64,000 nt of DNA, taken from assembly GCA_029945375.1 (NCBI GenBank), contig CM057063.1, positions 310,001-374,000 on the forward strand, in the 5' to 3' direction. Both the position numbers and the translations under genes were made by a program. Positions within the stretch are counted from its first letter, which is position 1. The number at the start of each line of letters is the position of its first letter. The notes under the pieces are model-generated. The model was not told the DNA's origin. It worked only from the letters and a program-made list of their open reading frames with translations, and did not search any database. Below, one piece after another: positions 36,545-47,102 of the stretch. The DNA is from Agaricus subrufescens (Eukaryota > Basidiomycota > Agaricomycetes > Agaricales > Agaricaceae).

Positions 36545-37433
36545 ATCTGCAAAGGTTGGCTATTAAATAGTACTTACTAGTGTATATAGCGGTCTGGTAA
36601 TACCGTAGATGATTTTAATCTTCGCTTGAGCGGGCGTTTCAAGGATATATATGGCCGCCCTAGCTGCCGTACAAACACAGCAAGAATGCAGTGAAGCGTC
36701 TTGGCAAAGTGGTACATTTTTTCAAGGCGGGATAAGCTTTCAGAGGTCAATGAAATGCCCGACGAGGAATGTATCAGCGTTGAGAATGAATCTCAGAGGT
36801 TGACGTCGTAATACACTCAATCCGAGCTTTAGAATCTGATAACCGTAAAATTCATAATCATGACTCAGTCAAAAGAAGGCGGAAACTCAATGTTCAACCC
36901 AAGGTGTTGGTCGGCCTCGCTTGCTGAGGGGTAGACCTAACAAAGGGAGCAGGATGAGAGAGTGTGGGATTCAATATTCACGTCTAACATAGATGTAATG
37001 TGAACAACGGAACAGGGATCCGGAATCGCACTGTCACGCGTCACGTTTTCTCCTTGAGATCCCATCTGCTACAGAAGCTCGACGCCTCACCTGCAGTTAC
37101 ATTTACTCGCACACCACTTTTTTGAAAACCCTACGCCTGAGAAGGCTTACGTCTCTAGCAGAAGAATCATGCTTGTCCGGCCCTCCGTCTCTGCTTTTTT
37201 AGTCTCCTGACAGGTCCCCCTGCCAAGTCGGAGAGCCGGCTTTGACTTTGATGCGCGCCATCACATGAAACTACGACATCGCCTCATCGATGCATCTCGG
37301 TAACGCGAGCAAACTGGGTAAACGAGATCTTATGTATATAGTGTTCCAAGAATAGTCTCTACGGAAAAGGTCCAACTTAAGTAATTAAATAATCACAATC
37401 ACATTAAGAGTCTCTAAGACGATAAAGTTGCCT
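36545..37433. other. Intergenic region
   Basis: About 890 bp between the beta-trefoil gene and secreted protein copy B. No frame with domain support. Nothing else recognised. Confidence 0.4.
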
Positions 37434-38224
37434 TCAGCCACAGTTGAAATAATTTCCAGGTATAACCTGAGGGCACCCGGCAGTATCTTCAAAACAAATC
37501 AAACAGTGCACTCTTAAAAATGGCGTGAATATCTTACCTCGGTTCACGGGGCAGTCTTTAGGGTCATCACAACATCTAATACACGCACGCGGACCTCCCG
37601 GCTCCACCAATTCAACATAATGATTATACCTGCCGAGAGGTATATAGTATGCGTATAATTTGGATCCGCGGGCTCAAAAGTGCTTACCCTGTACATACGC
37701 TCCCCTGGGGGTTGCCTCTGCCTCCGGCACCCCCGCTGGAGTCATATTGACCGCCGGCATCTCGAGGGTTCAAGCGGTCGACTGTTTCAGGCCTAATGCA
37801 TCCGGTCACTTGAGCCAGGATAAGCAATTTTGCGCACACATCGGTAGCTCGAGACAAAATGTGTTTTGCACTTACATTGTGCCCATTTCTTTCCGCCTTT
37901 CCCCTTTCCGGTCTTAAATTCTACGTTTCTCCAAAAATTATCAGGTAAGAGTCCCTGTGCGTCTGAGGTCCGTGCCGACGCAGAACAGTAAGACTTCATA
38001 CCACCCGGATGTTCACTGTCACCGATATTAGTATGAGCCGTCCGAGGCATGATCATGCTGAAGTAATAATAACGATATCATCGACTGTATCGTATCAATT
38101 GGAAAGGAAGGTTTCCCTACCAATATTTCTGGCTACTGACCACCTGCACTGTGTTGTCGGGAGCAGCGTTTGGCGCAGCGAGTACGCCAGCCAGACCAAA
38201 CATCAAGGTGACGAGCAATGCCAT
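37434..38224 (-). CDS. Small secreted Cys-rich protein, family copy B
   Basis: Five exons on the minus strand: 38224..38121, 38057..37876, 37808..37688, 37629..37538, 37486..37434, 183 aa. Signal peptide MALLVTLMFGLAGVLA. Family blocks: MIMPRTAHTNIGDSEHPGG, QGLLPDNFWRNVEFKTG, TGCIRPETVDRLNPRDAGG, YDSSGGAGGRGNP, GYNHYVELVEP, ACIRCCDDPKDCP, VIPGNYFNCG. Compared with copy A it lacks the intron that makes the 15-nt exon; compared with copy C it keeps the last intron. An in-frame Met 18 nt upstream (38242) is an alternative start. The Plavaka-like element begins about 260 bp upstream of it. Confidence 0.9.
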
Positions 38225-38363
38225 ACGGTGGACCGAGATCATTCTGACTACATCAGGGAAACGGGAGAACGTCAATACAAAATAAATTATCCCAATGTGG
38301 GATAACACAATGCCGTTAGCATTTTTGAAGTATATGTAATGATTATTAACTGGTTGCCGACGT

Positions 38364-38390
38364 CTAGCTTAGACTGCCTTACCAAAATGG
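38364..38390 (+). repeat. Candidate left terminal inverted repeat of the element
   Basis: This stretch, ending 'gccttaccaaaatgg', resembles the reverse complement of 44056-44087 over roughly 22 of 30 positions with gaps. The pair flanks both the transposase and the DUF6532 gene. No matching target-site duplication was found, so the assignment is weak. Confidence 0.25.
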
Positions 38391-38488
38391 TCTATATTAG
38401 ACACAATTGCCGTTAAAATTCTAGCAGAGTATCACACGATATTCCGTGGCAGTACATCATTTTGAACTATGTAGCACATTGATACCTT

Positions 38489-41400
38489 CTATCCAATAAG
38501 GCGGTATAGGTGCCTGTCAGTAAAAGGGTTTACGTAGAAAGAGCTACATCGATCAAGTACATTATCTCGAGTCCAGTCAACAGGTGCAAATGCACCAAAA
38601 ATCGGGAAAAGGTGAATACTCCGAGCGACGTCTGACAATGGTATTATGCTTCCAATCCCACCACGGGATGGATCTGATCGGTCTCGCTCTATGGATACTT
38701 TGTACATCTGATGGTGAGGTTCAGGAGTTCGAGTGAACCGAGTGAACCACTCTACATATACGAGGTGTTCAGGGACAACACTCTCGCGAAACACCAATTG
38801 GCGGATACTGGGTGGCATTGAAAATACTGCACGGATACGTCCTATACGAAAACCTGGAACAAATATGAGTGATTGATCGATAGATGAAAGGGAGACGCAC
38901 CATGTATCCCTTCAAGCTCATTGTCTGTCCGAAGCAGAGCGGTATCAAACCGCTGTGTTTTTGGATTAGCATGGATTGCGTCAACCGTGTTCGTCACTTG
39001 CGTAAAAGGATCGCGTGAAAGAAACTTAATTCGATGCCATACCCAGAAGTTTTGCATCGGCATTTCAACTCCCCAGATCGCACGTTCCAGTTGAGCTGAA
39101 GACATTGATGGGTGGTGTAAAAGAGTCACAAAGCGTGAAAAAGCCTCGTGAAAATAAGTTGCTCCGTGTTTCGTGATAAGATCATTGAGGGAGACTCGTC
39201 GTGAACTTGGGCGTTCGGACACATGGATCGTCCTGTCGATTGAGAGACCAGGAATGATCCATTGAGAGGAAGAGGGGAAGGATGAGATGATGTTACCGAG
39301 CCGCCATTGAACCAAACGTTCGTGCTGACTGATCTTTTCCTTCCGTTCTAGCCACGCTGTCATTTGAGAATACTCGTCTTTCCGGTTAGTGGCTCGATAG
39401 GCGTCCTTCGCAAGATCAATGTGCAACCGCTCCGTGTACTCGGTGTTGAAGTTATCAGACGTGCCAAAGAACTTGATTTTTTGAATGTAGTGTTGTGCAA
39501 AATGGAGTTTTGGTAGGTTGAAGTCCTTGCGGACACCGAGGTCAACAAATATCCCCTTGTTTGCATGGAACCGGTCAAGCGCATGTTGAAGAAGAGCCAA
39601 GGTTTTGTCGGTGTGGACAGGATACTGGGCGAGAAAAAGGAAATCAAGCAAGGCACGGACAGCGTGGATAAGCCGAATGGTTGAATGGCCATTGCTGAGC
39701 TGTATGCCAACAATAAGTCCAATAAGAATGCGGGAAATCTGATCATGCTCTTTTCCTGAAACATGTGACAAGGCACTAATGCCTTTGGTGAATGCCCGTA
39801 TATTGTGATTGGGCGGAAGTCGACGGCAGCGCGCGTCGATTTCGAGTGGACCAAATGCCTTGATAAGCCATCCGACGAGGTGCTTGATCAACCCTTGATA
39901 GAGTTGATGGAGCACATCAGGTGTTATTGAAGTATAGATGTTTAGATAAGGGAGATGGTGCCAGAAGGGTGTCGCCACGGGCTTCAGGCGTGAAGTTTTA
40001 CATAGGCCAACAAACTCTATTGGGTCATCGTCGAATGACGATAAAATTTCGAGTACGTGTTCAAGATCCCGGGGTTGCCCGAGATTAGGATCACCATCCC
40101 CTAAACTGTTGTGGGGCACATCGCAGGAGGGACAATCGCCTGAGTATGAACAGGTGGTGAGCACCTGTTCAGGATAATCACCAACAAAGGCGGCCATAAT
40201 AGGGTGCATGCGACGACGCTTGCCATCCGCCGTTGCCATGATGATCCCTTTAGCACCCAACTCCTCCAGAGGCCGGAGGATCTCACCCATGCATGAATGA
40301 TACAAGTTCGCAATCATACGACGACGCGAAGCTTTATTTGAAATGTTTTCAAGTCGGGTTGTTGGTAGATAACCCAGAAGCACGTAAGCACGTGCTGATG
40401 GCTTACGGCGTATTTCTTTCGGAACATTCCCTATTGTGAGATACACCGGGTAAGCACTTTTATTGCGAAAGAGCGTAAGTTGCGTCTTATCCGTTGAAAC
40501 GATGACTGGGATGATTGAGCCCCCAGGTGAGTCTTTTTCAATTGCTTTCTGTGGTATGTTATACTGATGAGAAGACGATATTACTTCTAAGAATCTTACC
40601 TGCGTAGCCCACCACCACTTGGCCGTGTTCATATCATGATACATTCGAGTTGTCTTTGACTCGTCTGTATAGTGTTTCTCGGGACTGAAGACCATGTGTG
40701 GTGCGAGTTTAGTATCATGTAGTATCGCTTGGATACACTGAACAACATCGCGAAGATAGATGTCGCATGATTCCGAGCCTACAAGAACTTGGCGGCGAGT
40801 GAATGAAGGGCGCGCATTCGGCAATTTTTCATCAATAATCTTGTTCAACTCAGTAGATGACTTAAACGAGAGGCCCAACCGTTTGTGAACCTAGGAGTCA
40901 GGTAAGCTGCTTGCACAGTTATAGGACCTATGATCATCGCTTACCCCTTCAATGGACATTAGATCTGTGAAGGCAGTCGAGCTCGGCCCACGCTCTTTTG
41001 CCCACTTCGCGATCTCCCATTCCATCTTTGATGAGAATGGCTGATATATTTCCGCTGATTCCGCTGATCCTCCCACTTCATTCCGATGCGCTTTGTTTGC
41101 TAGGACTTCAACGCCGTATACTTTTCCTGAGTCGCCAGGGAACCGAGAGATAACTGGTGGGTCATATAACTTGCAAGTCGTGCTATACACCCCACATTGC
41201 TCCTCATCCTCAGGTTCAGCGGGTTCTTCACAGACATCATTAACAGCAATGCGAGGTCGTTCCGGCTCAATCCCATTTGCGTCACCGGTGTAGCCTTCCT
41301 CAGAGTCGTCATCGCTTTCTTCAGAACCATCTGTGCCTGTAGCCGGTTCTTGTTCAACGTCAATATCCATTTCTTCACCTCCGTCATGGTCTTCACACAG

Positions 41401-41666
41401 GAATGTACGATAATCCCTAGAAGTGCCACCCGCCGCATCAATATCTAATATTGTTGCCGTCAGATGCGTTCACTATTACCAAGGTAGAACATACATGCTG
41501 GCTGCGTGTCTTGCTGCGCAGTACGGCTTTTGCTAAGTTCTTTACCTTGCTCTTCAAAATACTGTTGACATCGGCGGTTTTTAACCCTTCGAAGGTGACT
41601 TTGCATTCCACGGCGCCGGATGTTGACTTGGCACACAGGACAAATCATTGTCAAGGCACGTTGCAA
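38489..41666 (-). CDS. Plavaka-type transposase with N-terminal zinc finger
   Basis: About four exons on the minus strand. Exon 1 (from 41666) has MICPVCQVNIRRRGMQSHLR, a CxxC...HLR-type finger. The second exon is acidic (DVEQEPATGTDGSEESDDD), then FSSKMEWEIAKWAKERGPSS and AFTDLMSIEG, ending at 40945. The third (40890 to about 38902) carries the long transposase body: SFKSSTELNKIIDEKLPN, TRMYHDMNTAKWWW, VIVSTDKTQLTLFRNKSAYP, VYLTIGNVPKEIRRKPSA, CPSCDVPHNSLGDG, ITPDVLHQLYQGLIKHLVGW, LDFLFLAQYPVHTD and KLHFAQHYIQKIKFFGTSDN then FNTEYTERLHIDLAKDAYRA. The last exon (about 38854..38489) starts FRIGRIRAVFSMPP. This order is typical of Plavaka elements of basidiomycetes, which belong with Kyakuja-Dileera-Zisupton transposases. 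No in-frame stop interrupts the body. Confidence 0.9.
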
Positions 41667-41940
41667 CTCAAAGGTATAGGTGGTGAGTCGGGTGAGCTGT
41701 CGCTTGAGTCACTGAACTGACAAGAGAGTCCGTGCCGGCCTTTATTATTAAGATTTTATGGCATTTACCAGATTTTCGTTGCCAGTGTCAAGCTCAAAAA
41801 GGAGAGCTGTATACCGGTTTGCATTTCAATGTCACGCTGTGTCGGCATTGAATTATGGTGTACCAAATTGCCAACCAGTATAAGACCTGTTCAAAGGTTT
41901 ACGTTGGTACGTGGTTTTTGCTTTCTCTCTTGTTAGCGAC
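41667..41940. promoter_or_regulatory. Divergent promoter region inside the element
   Basis: 275 bp between the head-to-head transposase and DUF6532 genes. Both are presumably transcribed from here. No specific motif is recognised. Confidence 0.35.
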
Positions 41941-43775
41941 ATGCCATCTGCCACGTCCCGCAAGCCCACTGGTTCGTGTCACAAATCCACTCGAGCTCGG
42001 AATCAAGAACTCGGTGGTAACACGAATCAAGGTGCTCGAGTGAGGAAACGGCCGCGCTCACCTCTTGAAGAAAACGCACCCACTCAAAGAAGTATGTCTG
42101 TTAACCGAATTCAGTTGCTCTTCACTCATATTCATTTTATTCTAAAGACGTTTGGGAGAAGAAGACTCCTGCGGCGCATCAGAAGGCTGCCCTTCCTCTA
42201 CGCCCACCGCCCCTCCTCGAATTGTCTGACTCATCTGCGGACGAGAGGTCCGTCCAGGGCAATGGTAATGATAGCGACCAGGATGAGGGAGAGGACCCCT
42301 TCCATGACGATGACGAGGACCTGGATTCTCTTGCACCGGCTCAGGCAGCCTCACAACTCGGTTCAGAGACTGTTCAAGTGCGTAACACCTCAGGCGAAGC
42401 TTCGACTTCCAATAGCCACTCAAGGCAGAGTGATCAATACCGTTCCGAGGTAATACCCTATCAATTTGTTTTGAGCCTTTTACTGATCTACATAGGTTCC
42501 ACGTTTGTCCAAAGGCAACCAGCCTGAAGATCAGAAGCCTTTAGTCGATCCGCATACTGTGAGTATTGTATATATCTGTACTATTATTTATTCATTTGTT
42601 TCTAGGCTGACGTCAATGCCTCATGGCCCGTTGAGGCCCACTACACGCTACCAAAACCAGGCTCACGCCTCATTGGTGTCTATGCGCAGCCTCAACCGTT
42701 GCGGAATGTCCTTAAACAAGGTAAAATACTGGCAATGAGATTTTACTTACAGCAAGGATTCTTCATTGTCAATGACAATGATTTTACGGTCCTTACTTCA
42801 ATACTCACTGATGTCGCACGTCAATCCTCTCTTGACCAAATTGTGCTCCGTCTTCAGAAAGACCACACATTTACCATGTATGCCGTACGTTTGGTGCGTA
42901 ATTTCAAAATTTACATTTCCAATTAAAGATTAAATCACTTGACAGATGAGTCATCGCTTAGCAATGTCCCGCAGCAAGGCCAAAACGATCGCCGTCCCCC
43001 TTGTTGGGATCAGCTATGGGTTTCAAAACCCAGCTATGACTGTTTCAAACATCAAGAGTCTTGCAAATGCGCTTCTTCGAAACTCAGCTTATATATTTCC
43101 TCAGGAGGTATGCAATATTTGATGTGCTAATTATGATACATGACTAACATTATGGTAGAATGGTAACCCCATAAAGACCCGACCATATGAACATCCCTCT
43201 ATCATTCAGACCCTTGCGAAATTTTTATTCAATGTGTCTAGCCGTGGCACATCCCTTGGAGATCAACACCCCGATATTTTCGCATCCACCTTTCCTAGGT
43301 ATCCTGATCAAAGGGAGATCCCGGCATCGGTATTGGCCCTTGTGGCAACTGCTGTAGGTTTTATGTAGTAACCTTTTACCGAAAATTGCTGACTTCAAGA
43401 CAGATTCATTTTTCCATTGTCGACTGGACTACTGGCTCACATGTTCAATCCGACTTTGTTGTTGACGTCGCTGAAGACGTTTTCAACGGGCACAAGAACT
43501 GGCTTGTCAGCATCAAGGACAAGGCACCAAGCAAGTTCCACGTGATGATGCACCGTATTTATAAGCAATGCAGGTATGTAATTTAATAAATTGTTAGCTC
43601 CATTACCTGATCGTATGACAGCAACAATGTGACGACCGGTGCAGGAATAATGGAAGGGATTGGTGAAGTAGTTGACGTTGATGGCATGGAGGACATTCCT
43701 ACAGACACCGAAATAGCATCCTCCACTCATTCCGATAGTACCCTAATTAACCCAGATGTATCTCAAGAACTGTGA
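41941..43775 (+). CDS. DUF6532-domain protein, element-associated
   Basis: Eight exons: join(41941..42091,42148..42449,42496..42558,42606..42893,42946..43107,43159..43353,43404..43573,43622..43775), 494 aa. The N-terminal third is basic, then strongly acidic and disordered (SDQDEGEDPFHDDDEDLDSL). The C-terminal domain has NIKSLANALLRNSAYIFPQE, YEHPSIIQTLAKFLF, PASVLALVATAIHFSIVDWT and KAPSKFHVMMHRIYKQC, which match DUF6532. Paralogs of this domain are numerous in mushroom genomes. Its placement head-to-head with the transposase suggests it is an accessory gene of the element; function is unknown. All introns have standard ends and the exon sum is in frame. Confidence 0.82.
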
Positions 43776-44055
43776 TTTGTCGTGTCTAGCTGTGCCTTGT
43801 GTTTTGTTTGAATGATGATAATTGATTGATGTTCCGCTAATTTTGAGAATTGTTTGCATATTAAGTCAATATTAATTAAGTTAACATATGCCCGAGATAA
43901 ACAATATCAAAACACTGATAATTCTAAATAATAGTGAACCATACCAACGTATTTTTATTCGTTTCAACAACACATAGTTATCACATTTATCAATAATGTA
44001 TGATATATTTAACAACCTCTAACCAGGGTACCAAGGTCGGTAGTTTAAAGTTGAA

Positions 44056-44087
44056 CCACTTTGGCTGAATTGGCTAGACTGGGCTAA
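44056..44087 (-). repeat. Candidate right terminal inverted repeat of the element
   Basis: 'ccactttggc...ggctagact' here, read in reverse complement, resembles the left stretch at 38364-38390, with gaps. Low confidence; see the left repeat. Confidence 0.25.
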
Positions 44088-45690
44088 TAGTGCATAATGT
44101 AGTATAGATGAGGCTATTTTGTCCGTCTCCCGATTTCCTGATGTAGAGCCTCCTAGAACTTGAATGAAAGTTGGGATAGAGAATCACAGAATGTAGGGAG
44201 TTAAGTACAGCGCGGCTCCTCAATCACGATTCAGTGGTATGCCCGGTGTAGTCACATCTTCACTCATTTCCGGTAGGATCGAACCCGAATTACATAGGAG
44301 CGGGACAATCCAGCACTGGCGAATCCATTTGTTTGAGGGGCAGCTGGAACACATGTCAAGCTAACTTGCTTCCTAATCGACATTACATCTTCAACTAATT
44401 TGTCGAGGTCAGAGATACAAGGGCCGGGAACTCGGATCAAGGTGCATCCCTAGAAAGCCGACCACCCTTCAGAGCGATCTACTTGCTCTCAGTAATTCAA
44501 ACTAGTGTCATGTTCTGGACGTACTCTCCAGGTGCGCCGAGTACCATGAGTCCCGCGATACAAAACTTTTCGTACCGTGGCGATTTCTCTTGATTTCATT
44601 GTGGAAGTTTCAAATGTGGCCCTGTGACTCTACGCCACTTATTATCATCATTTTGATGTAAGCAACACAAGGAACCGTTAGCGGTAATGGAGTCAGATGT
44701 GACAGGGGCGATAAGCGGAGAAGTCTCCTGAGCCGGTATGTGTAGCCCATTTTCTCGAAAGGTGACGTGGTCTCACAATGAGTCCATGATACCAGAAGAA
44801 GCGATGTAGTCCGAGTCCGAGCGCTTCCGGAGCGTTCAAAGATCAGGGGATGGTGAGACAGAAAGCCATGTAAGTATGCGGCCGATAATTGAATCACTGC
44901 CGAGATTAGCATGTCATATTGATGTTTCGACTTGTCGGCTGTGTGTAGACGGCTCATTTCACTGTTTGAATGAAGACGCCAATGAAAGATCTCGGCAGTT
45001 TGTCCCGTCGAGGGCTCCGAAATCAATCAATCACGTGTTACACAACGAATTAGACTACTAGTATGATGATGGCCCGGATCTTGTCATCGCCGGCCAAGTG
45101 TTCAGTCATCTGCCCGAGTCTGTTGTACGTCACCTACGTACGTCTTATTTCCATAAATATTGTGGCTACCAGGTACAGTGGCGGCGTAAGCTACGGCAGG
45201 ACTAGTTTGGACTATCGAAACATACATGTAAATATCTGGTCAAAAACTTGTTAGCACGACTGCTTACGATAGTGGAGCAGAGAGGAACTCTAATGCTGTG
45301 GTGTTTTGTTTGTCAGAATAGGTGCATAGTACCGATATCTTCGGAGCAAACCCATTACGTGGTATAGACCCGACATCCAACACAGACATGTATGTATACT
45401 TGCGGAAAACGCACGCCGAAAACCTAACGTGTCGAGGGATCTTTGAGGCTAGACGCTGGTTCCAAATTATCGACGATGGTTATCACTCAATGTCAATGAG
45501 GTAATGGCTATTCAAGTTGAAACCGAATTTAAACATCACGGTAGAAAGACTGTTTGATACCCAGGTCTCATGACACAAATATGTAGCGAACGGGGAACTA
45601 ACGCCGTGTCTAATATTTTACCAGGGACAGAAGACGATGCTTCCTCCCACCGTCAGTCACTCTGGTTCGCAAAGAGGCAGATTCAGGATA

Positions 45691-45698
45691 TATAAAAA
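45691..45698 (+). promoter_or_regulatory. TATA box of secreted protein copy C
   Basis: 'tataaaaa' 92 bp before the start codon at 45783, a good distance for a TATA-driven fungal gene with a short leader. Confidence 0.6.
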
Positions 45699-45782
45699 GT
45701 CTTATCCTATTCAGATGACCCACCCAGTCCTCCACTCACCACGATATCTGAACCCTTCTGGAAATTTTGCATTACCATAATC

Positions 45783-46545
45783 ATGAAGGCGATTTTTGGG
45801 TTGCTGGCGCTTAGTATGGCTGTATCTGCCTCGCCGGCAGTCGATGTCTCGGCTAGGGATGCTGCAGTCGACAATATCGTCTATGTTACTGATGCCCAAA
45901 AATTTTGGTTAGTCTAGTTTTCATTGTTAGCGCAGTATTACTCATTAAGTTTCATGCTTTGATACTTCTAATCGTAGTATGATAATGCCTCGGGACCCAC
46001 ACACCAATATCGGAGATAGTGAACGTCCTGGAGGAACCAAGACTTATTGCTCTCCATCTGGCAGATATTCTTCAAACCAAGGTCAACTGCCTTCCGACTT
46101 CTGGAGTAATGTCGAGTTCCGGACCGGTCACAGTTCAAGTGGCGGGAGATTCGCTCAACGTGCGTGGTCTTCAGTATTACCTAGCCACATAGTAAAACTG
46201 ATTTATCTGTTACTTGATCATAGTGACTGGTTGTATTCGGCCTGAGAAACTGACCCGTCTCAACCCTAGTGATGGTGGAGGCCAGTATGATTCCAGCGGA
46301 GGCGCTGGAGGCCGGGGAAACCCGGAGGGAAGTGTTTGCTTAGGGTACGTTCCTTTTGCTTCCTTTGACCCACAGAGCCCACATCTAACGCAATATTCAG
46401 ATATAATCACTATGTTGAGCTTGTTGAACCGGCTGACAGAAGGGCGTGTATCAAGTGCTGCGACAATGCTAGTGATTGCCCACTCAACCGTGATACCTCT
46501 GGCTGCCCCGCTGTTATATCAGGAAACTACTTTGATTGTAATTGA
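45783..46545 (+). CDS. Small secreted Cys-rich protein, family copy C
   Basis: Four exons: join(45783..45907,45978..46159,46224..46344,46401..46545), 190 aa. Signal peptide MKAIFGLLALSMAVSASPA. Family blocks: MIMPRDPHTNIGDSERPGG, YSSNQGQLPSDFWSNVEFRT, TGCIRPEKLTRLNPSDGGG, YDSSGGAGGRGNP, GYNHYVELVEP, ACIKCCDNASDCP, DTSGCPAVISGNYFDCN. The last two exons of copies A and B are fused into one here (no intron before DTSGC). A TATA box lies 92 bp upstream. Same family as the copies at 19.2-20.05 and 37.4-38.2 kb. Function unknown; extracellular by prediction. Confidence 0.9.
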
Positions 46546-47102
46546 TTTGGGACCCTTAGTTTATGACTTGCACTTCGGACACTTATACTCTTCTTATCTA
46601 ATATTACGATCGGACTCTTCCACAGACGAATTGATTTTGAAAAAGTTGATGACAATGACAAACAAGACATGTGCCGCTTTGAGTCTTCCGGGTACAGGAT
46701 AATAAATTGCCGCATCCATGAAGAGTTATGGGGGTAGAATATGAAACTTGAGCCCTTTTTTAGCAATAGGACCGAAGATGCCAGTGGCACGCCCTCGAGG
46801 AGAGGTAATGTCCAATCACATTTGTGTGATTACAGAAAGAGAAGCGCACGAAGATGAGATGACCCGCCGGCGATCCCTTGATGGGGAATGCATACCTAAA
46901 CGGGTAAGGTCACTGCCGTGACTTGAGCAGCCCCATGACACGGTCAGCGGTCAACCCCTATCATCAGTCCAACTTGCCTCGGCCGAGCTTCAAGTTGATA
47001 CAATATGTCGATGAGCTGACATGTGATTTTTGCAGGTGACCACAGCTTCGATATAAAAGCCATAATTATTTTCTCACAGCGAAGCACTGAACGTCCCTCC
47101 TC
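46546..47102. other. Intergenic region with TATA element
   Basis: About 550 bp between secreted protein C and the first monooxygenase. 'tataaaa' at 47052-47058 lies 51 bp before the monooxygenase start and is a likely TATA box. No gene seen. Confidence 0.5.

Larger units (their letters stand above)
38364..44087. mobile_element. Plavaka-like (KDZ superfamily) DNA transposon, approximate limits
   Basis: Proposed unit of about 5.7 kb with a minus-strand transposase and a divergent plus-strand DUF6532 protein, separated by 275 bp. The limits rest on a weak inverted-repeat match and on the outer ends of the genes. The transposase frame is open throughout, so insertion may be recent. It lies between secreted-protein copies B and C. 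Confidence 0.55.
43776..45782. other. Intergenic region, right flank of the element
   Basis: About 2 kb. 43776-44100 is AT-rich and probably the element end. Frames at 44610-45026 (-) and 45322-45504 (+) have no domain or splice support. A TATA-like element lies at 45691-45698. Confidence 0.4.

Noticed and set aside
44230..44340. Sequence with 'ggttcgatcc' on the minus strand, resembling a tRNA T-loop
   Set aside because: The T-stem does not pair and no anticodon or D-arm could be placed.
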